NCBI GenBank assembly: GCA_963798435.1
Contig: CAWCTF010000004.1
Span: forward strand, 992,001 to 1,056,000
DNA length: 64,000 bases
Direction: 5' to 3'
From: JALHST01 sp963798435
GTDB taxonomy: Bacteria > Bacteroidota > Bacteroidia > Flavobacteriales > Flavobacteriaceae
In this document: in pieces, positions 62,670 to 64,000 of the stretch
Layout of the letters: the number at the start of each line of letters is the position of its first letter
Position numbering within the stretch: position 1 is the stretch's first letter
Notes under the pieces: model-generated
What the model saw: the letters and a program-made list of their open reading frames with translations, nothing else
The model's database searches: none
What the model was told of the DNA's origin: nothing
Made by a program: the position numbers and the translations under genes

Positions 62670-63143
62670 AGATTTAATTTTTGCAACGTATTTAACTGGG
62701 TTATATGAGTTTTTTAGGCATTATTGCTAACGTTAATCTTAAAGCGGTAGCGGATTAAAATGTGCTATTTTTCAGGTTACAAGATATTCAATTAAATCAA
62801 ATTAGCGGTTCGGGTTCATCTGTAAACTGCCATTGTTTTTTAAGACGGTTTTTGTGGTGCTTTCCTTACTGTGAGCCTGCTTCCCGTGGTCATTCTATCG
62901 ATTCGTTCGAATCGCTCCTTTAAAAGGCTTACAATCGCCTGTATGATTCAAGGTATCCCAACTATCCAAGGCGTTTTTAGAAGCTGTCGGTGCCTAGCGT
63001 CTCATTTTTCCTTTAACCGGCAATTTTGAATTTCAAGGCCTTCTGTAATCAAAACAATCTCCCAGAAAATAGGAGACCATTTGCATTTAAAATAGTACAT
63101 TTAATTTAACTACGCCAACGTCAGAAAAGGTAGATTGTTCTTG
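62670..63143. other. Gene-free spacer with adjacent palindromes
   Basis: No convincing gene lies in these 474 bp. Two neighbouring dyads stand out: CGATTCG-TT-CGAATCG (62899-62914) and CCTTT-A-AAAGG (62917-62927). They lie about 230 bp upstream of the cytochrome b ATG and could be regulator sites. A short minus-strand open stretch nearby (ending SLQMNPNR) is too short to judge. Confidence 0.35.
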
Positions 63144-63914
63144 ATGAATTCTAATAACACAATACAACCGGCGAATATTCAGCATACACCATGGGTAAAG
63201 GCCTTCCATTGGATTGTGACCCTCGGTTTTTTGCTACTCGTCTTTAGCGGTATAGAGATACTCATGGTTCACCCCCGACTCTATTGGGGCGAAGTAGGCA
63301 ATGAATTGACACCGGCTTTGGTGGAGTTCCCGATTAGCCGCAACTACCAACGTACCGATTGGGAAATGGAAGTGCCATTTTATGAAACCAAAAATTCACC
63401 TGTAAGCGCAGGTCGAAATCGTGATGACTTGATGTTCAATCAAAATGGATGGGGTAGGAGTCTTCATTTTTTAGCTGCATGGTTCCTAGTAGTTACGGGT
63501 TTTAGCTACTTGCTCATGGGTGTTTTTAGTGGTCATTTTCGACACCATATCTGGCCTAAACTTAAAGAACTAACGCCCCATCGCCTTTGGCAAGATATAA
63601 AAGATCATTTTAAAATGAAGATTGCCCCACCTACTGGGGGGCCCCATTATGGAATTTTACAAAAACTAGCCTATTTTGCAATTATCTTCATAGCATTGCC
63701 CTTGGCAGTTTTAACGGGGTTTGCTATGTCTCCGGCCATCACGGCCGGGTATCCGATTATTCTGAAGATATTCGGAGGTTTTCAATCGGCTCGAACGATT
63801 CATTTCTTTACTTCGCTTGCGCTTGAGCTATTTTTGATGATACATGTATTGATGATTGTGATGTCTGGGTTTAAACAACAGATACGTTTTATGACCATAG
63901 GAAAGCCAAAATGA
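63144..63914 (+). CDS. Membrane cytochrome b of a Tat-exported oxidoreductase
   Basis: Start taken at ATG 63144 (MNSNNTIQPANIQH), preceded by a purine-rich AGAAAAGG; a TTG nine bases upstream is less likely. It has 256 residues with four main helices of the cytochrome b561/Ni-Fe-hydrogenase b type. Probable haem histidines are in AFHWIVTLG, RSLHFLAAWF, TIHFFTS and MIHVLMIV. A periplasmic or cytoplasmic loop of about 60 residues separates helices 1 and 2. It anchors and passes electrons for the partner that begins at 63911 (ATGA overlap). Confidence 0.75.
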   Translation: MNSNNTIQPANIQHTPWVKAFHWIVTLGFLLLVFSGIEILMVHPRLYWGEVGNELTPALVEFPISRNYQRTDWEMEVPFYETKNSPVSAGRNRDDLMFNQNGWGRSLHFLAAWFLVVTGFSYLLMGVFSGHFRHHIWPKLKELTPHRLWQDIKDHFKMKIAPPTGGPHYGILQKLAYFAIIFIALPLAVLTGFAMSPAITAGYPIILKIFGGFQSARTIHFFTSLALELFLMIHVLMIVMSGFKQQIRFMTIGKPK

Positions 63915-64000
63915 AAAAAAGTCAGATAATAACAAGACGTCAGGCCATTACTACAGGGGTGGCAGCACTTGGCGCCCTCATACTGCCGAGTTGTAGCCAA
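63911..64000 (+). CDS. N-terminus of a Tat-exported oxidoreductase (partial)
   Basis: The first 30 codons are visible: MKKSQIITRRQAITTGVAAL followed by GALILPSCSQ. This is a twin-arginine leader ending in a lipobox-like LPSC. With an upstream cytochrome b, the likeliest identity is a molybdopterin-dependent (sulfite-oxidase-type) catalytic subunit, but no domain is in the window. The start overlaps the cytochrome b stop by 4 bp. Confidence 0.6.
   Translation, partial: MKKSQIITRRQAITTGVAALGALILPSCSQ

Overview
The window looks like a chromosomal segment of a marine-type member of Flavobacteriaceae (Bacteroidota). The evidence is a SusC/SusD pair, many secreted lipoproteins, Bacteroidota-style R-R-D/K-F-I/L-K twin-arginine leaders, promoters of the TTG / TAnnTTTG type, and AT-rich spacers with few Shine-Dalgarno sites. 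No tRNA, rRNA, CRISPR array, transposase or integrase was seen.

Region 1 (1-13.9 kb). After the tail of a methyltransferase and a 1-phosphofructokinase-type sugar-phosphate kinase comes a long minus-strand operon, read from about 12.6 kb down to 1.3 kb: PfkB kinase, class II (tagatose-type) bisphosphate aldolase, secreted amidohydrolase with a one-base frameshift in its signal peptide, GH36-like alpha-galactosidase, AgaS-type SIS isomerase/deaminase, Tat-exported FAD oxidoreductase, secreted cytochrome c protein, TIM-barrel hydrolase-like protein and a DMT permease. A DeoR regulator lies just upstream. The cytoplasmic enzymes fit the galactosamine-6-P to tagatose-6-P to tagatose-1,6-bisP route.

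Region 2 (13.9-28 kb, plus strand). A 1-kb regulatory spacer with a good consensus promoter leads to susC, susD, two tandem ~1170-residue FG-GAP/ASPIC-UnbV lipoproteins and a PAP2/vanadium-haloperoxidase-type lipoprotein. Overlapping starts and stops tie the last three together.

Region 3 (28-46.6 kb, mostly minus strand). This is a second set of secreted carbohydrate-active and metallo-hydrolase genes: a six-hairpin glycosidase-like protein, a second FAD oxidoreductase, two more amidohydrolases, a NagX/DUF5009-like membrane acyltransferase, two divergent Tat-exported Gfo/Idh/MocA (GH109-like) proteins, a second DeoR regulator, an amidotransferase-like/deacetylase-like lipoprotein, a CehA/McbA metallohydrolase, a GH30 enzyme and an unassigned alpha-toroid protein. 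With region 1 it reads as one large polysaccharide/glycoconjugate utilisation locus for a galactose- and probably N-acetylgalactosamine-containing substrate. The periplasmic oxidation branch (FAD enzyme plus cytochrome c plus amidohydrolase) has no assigned chemistry.

Region 4 (46.6-64 kb). Miscellaneous accessory genes: EthD-like protein, SGNH hydrolase, WD40-like lipoprotein, a decayed small gene, an exported intradiol-dioxygenase-like protein, two paralogous ArsR-SRPBCC operons with superimposable promoter-operator layouts (51.3 kb and 60.5 kb), a truncated GIY-YIG protein, a SnoaL-like protein, a CocE/NonD acyl hydrolase, a LytS/LytR-type two-component system, a prolyl oligopeptidase, and the start of a cytochrome b / Tat-exported oxidoreductase pair.
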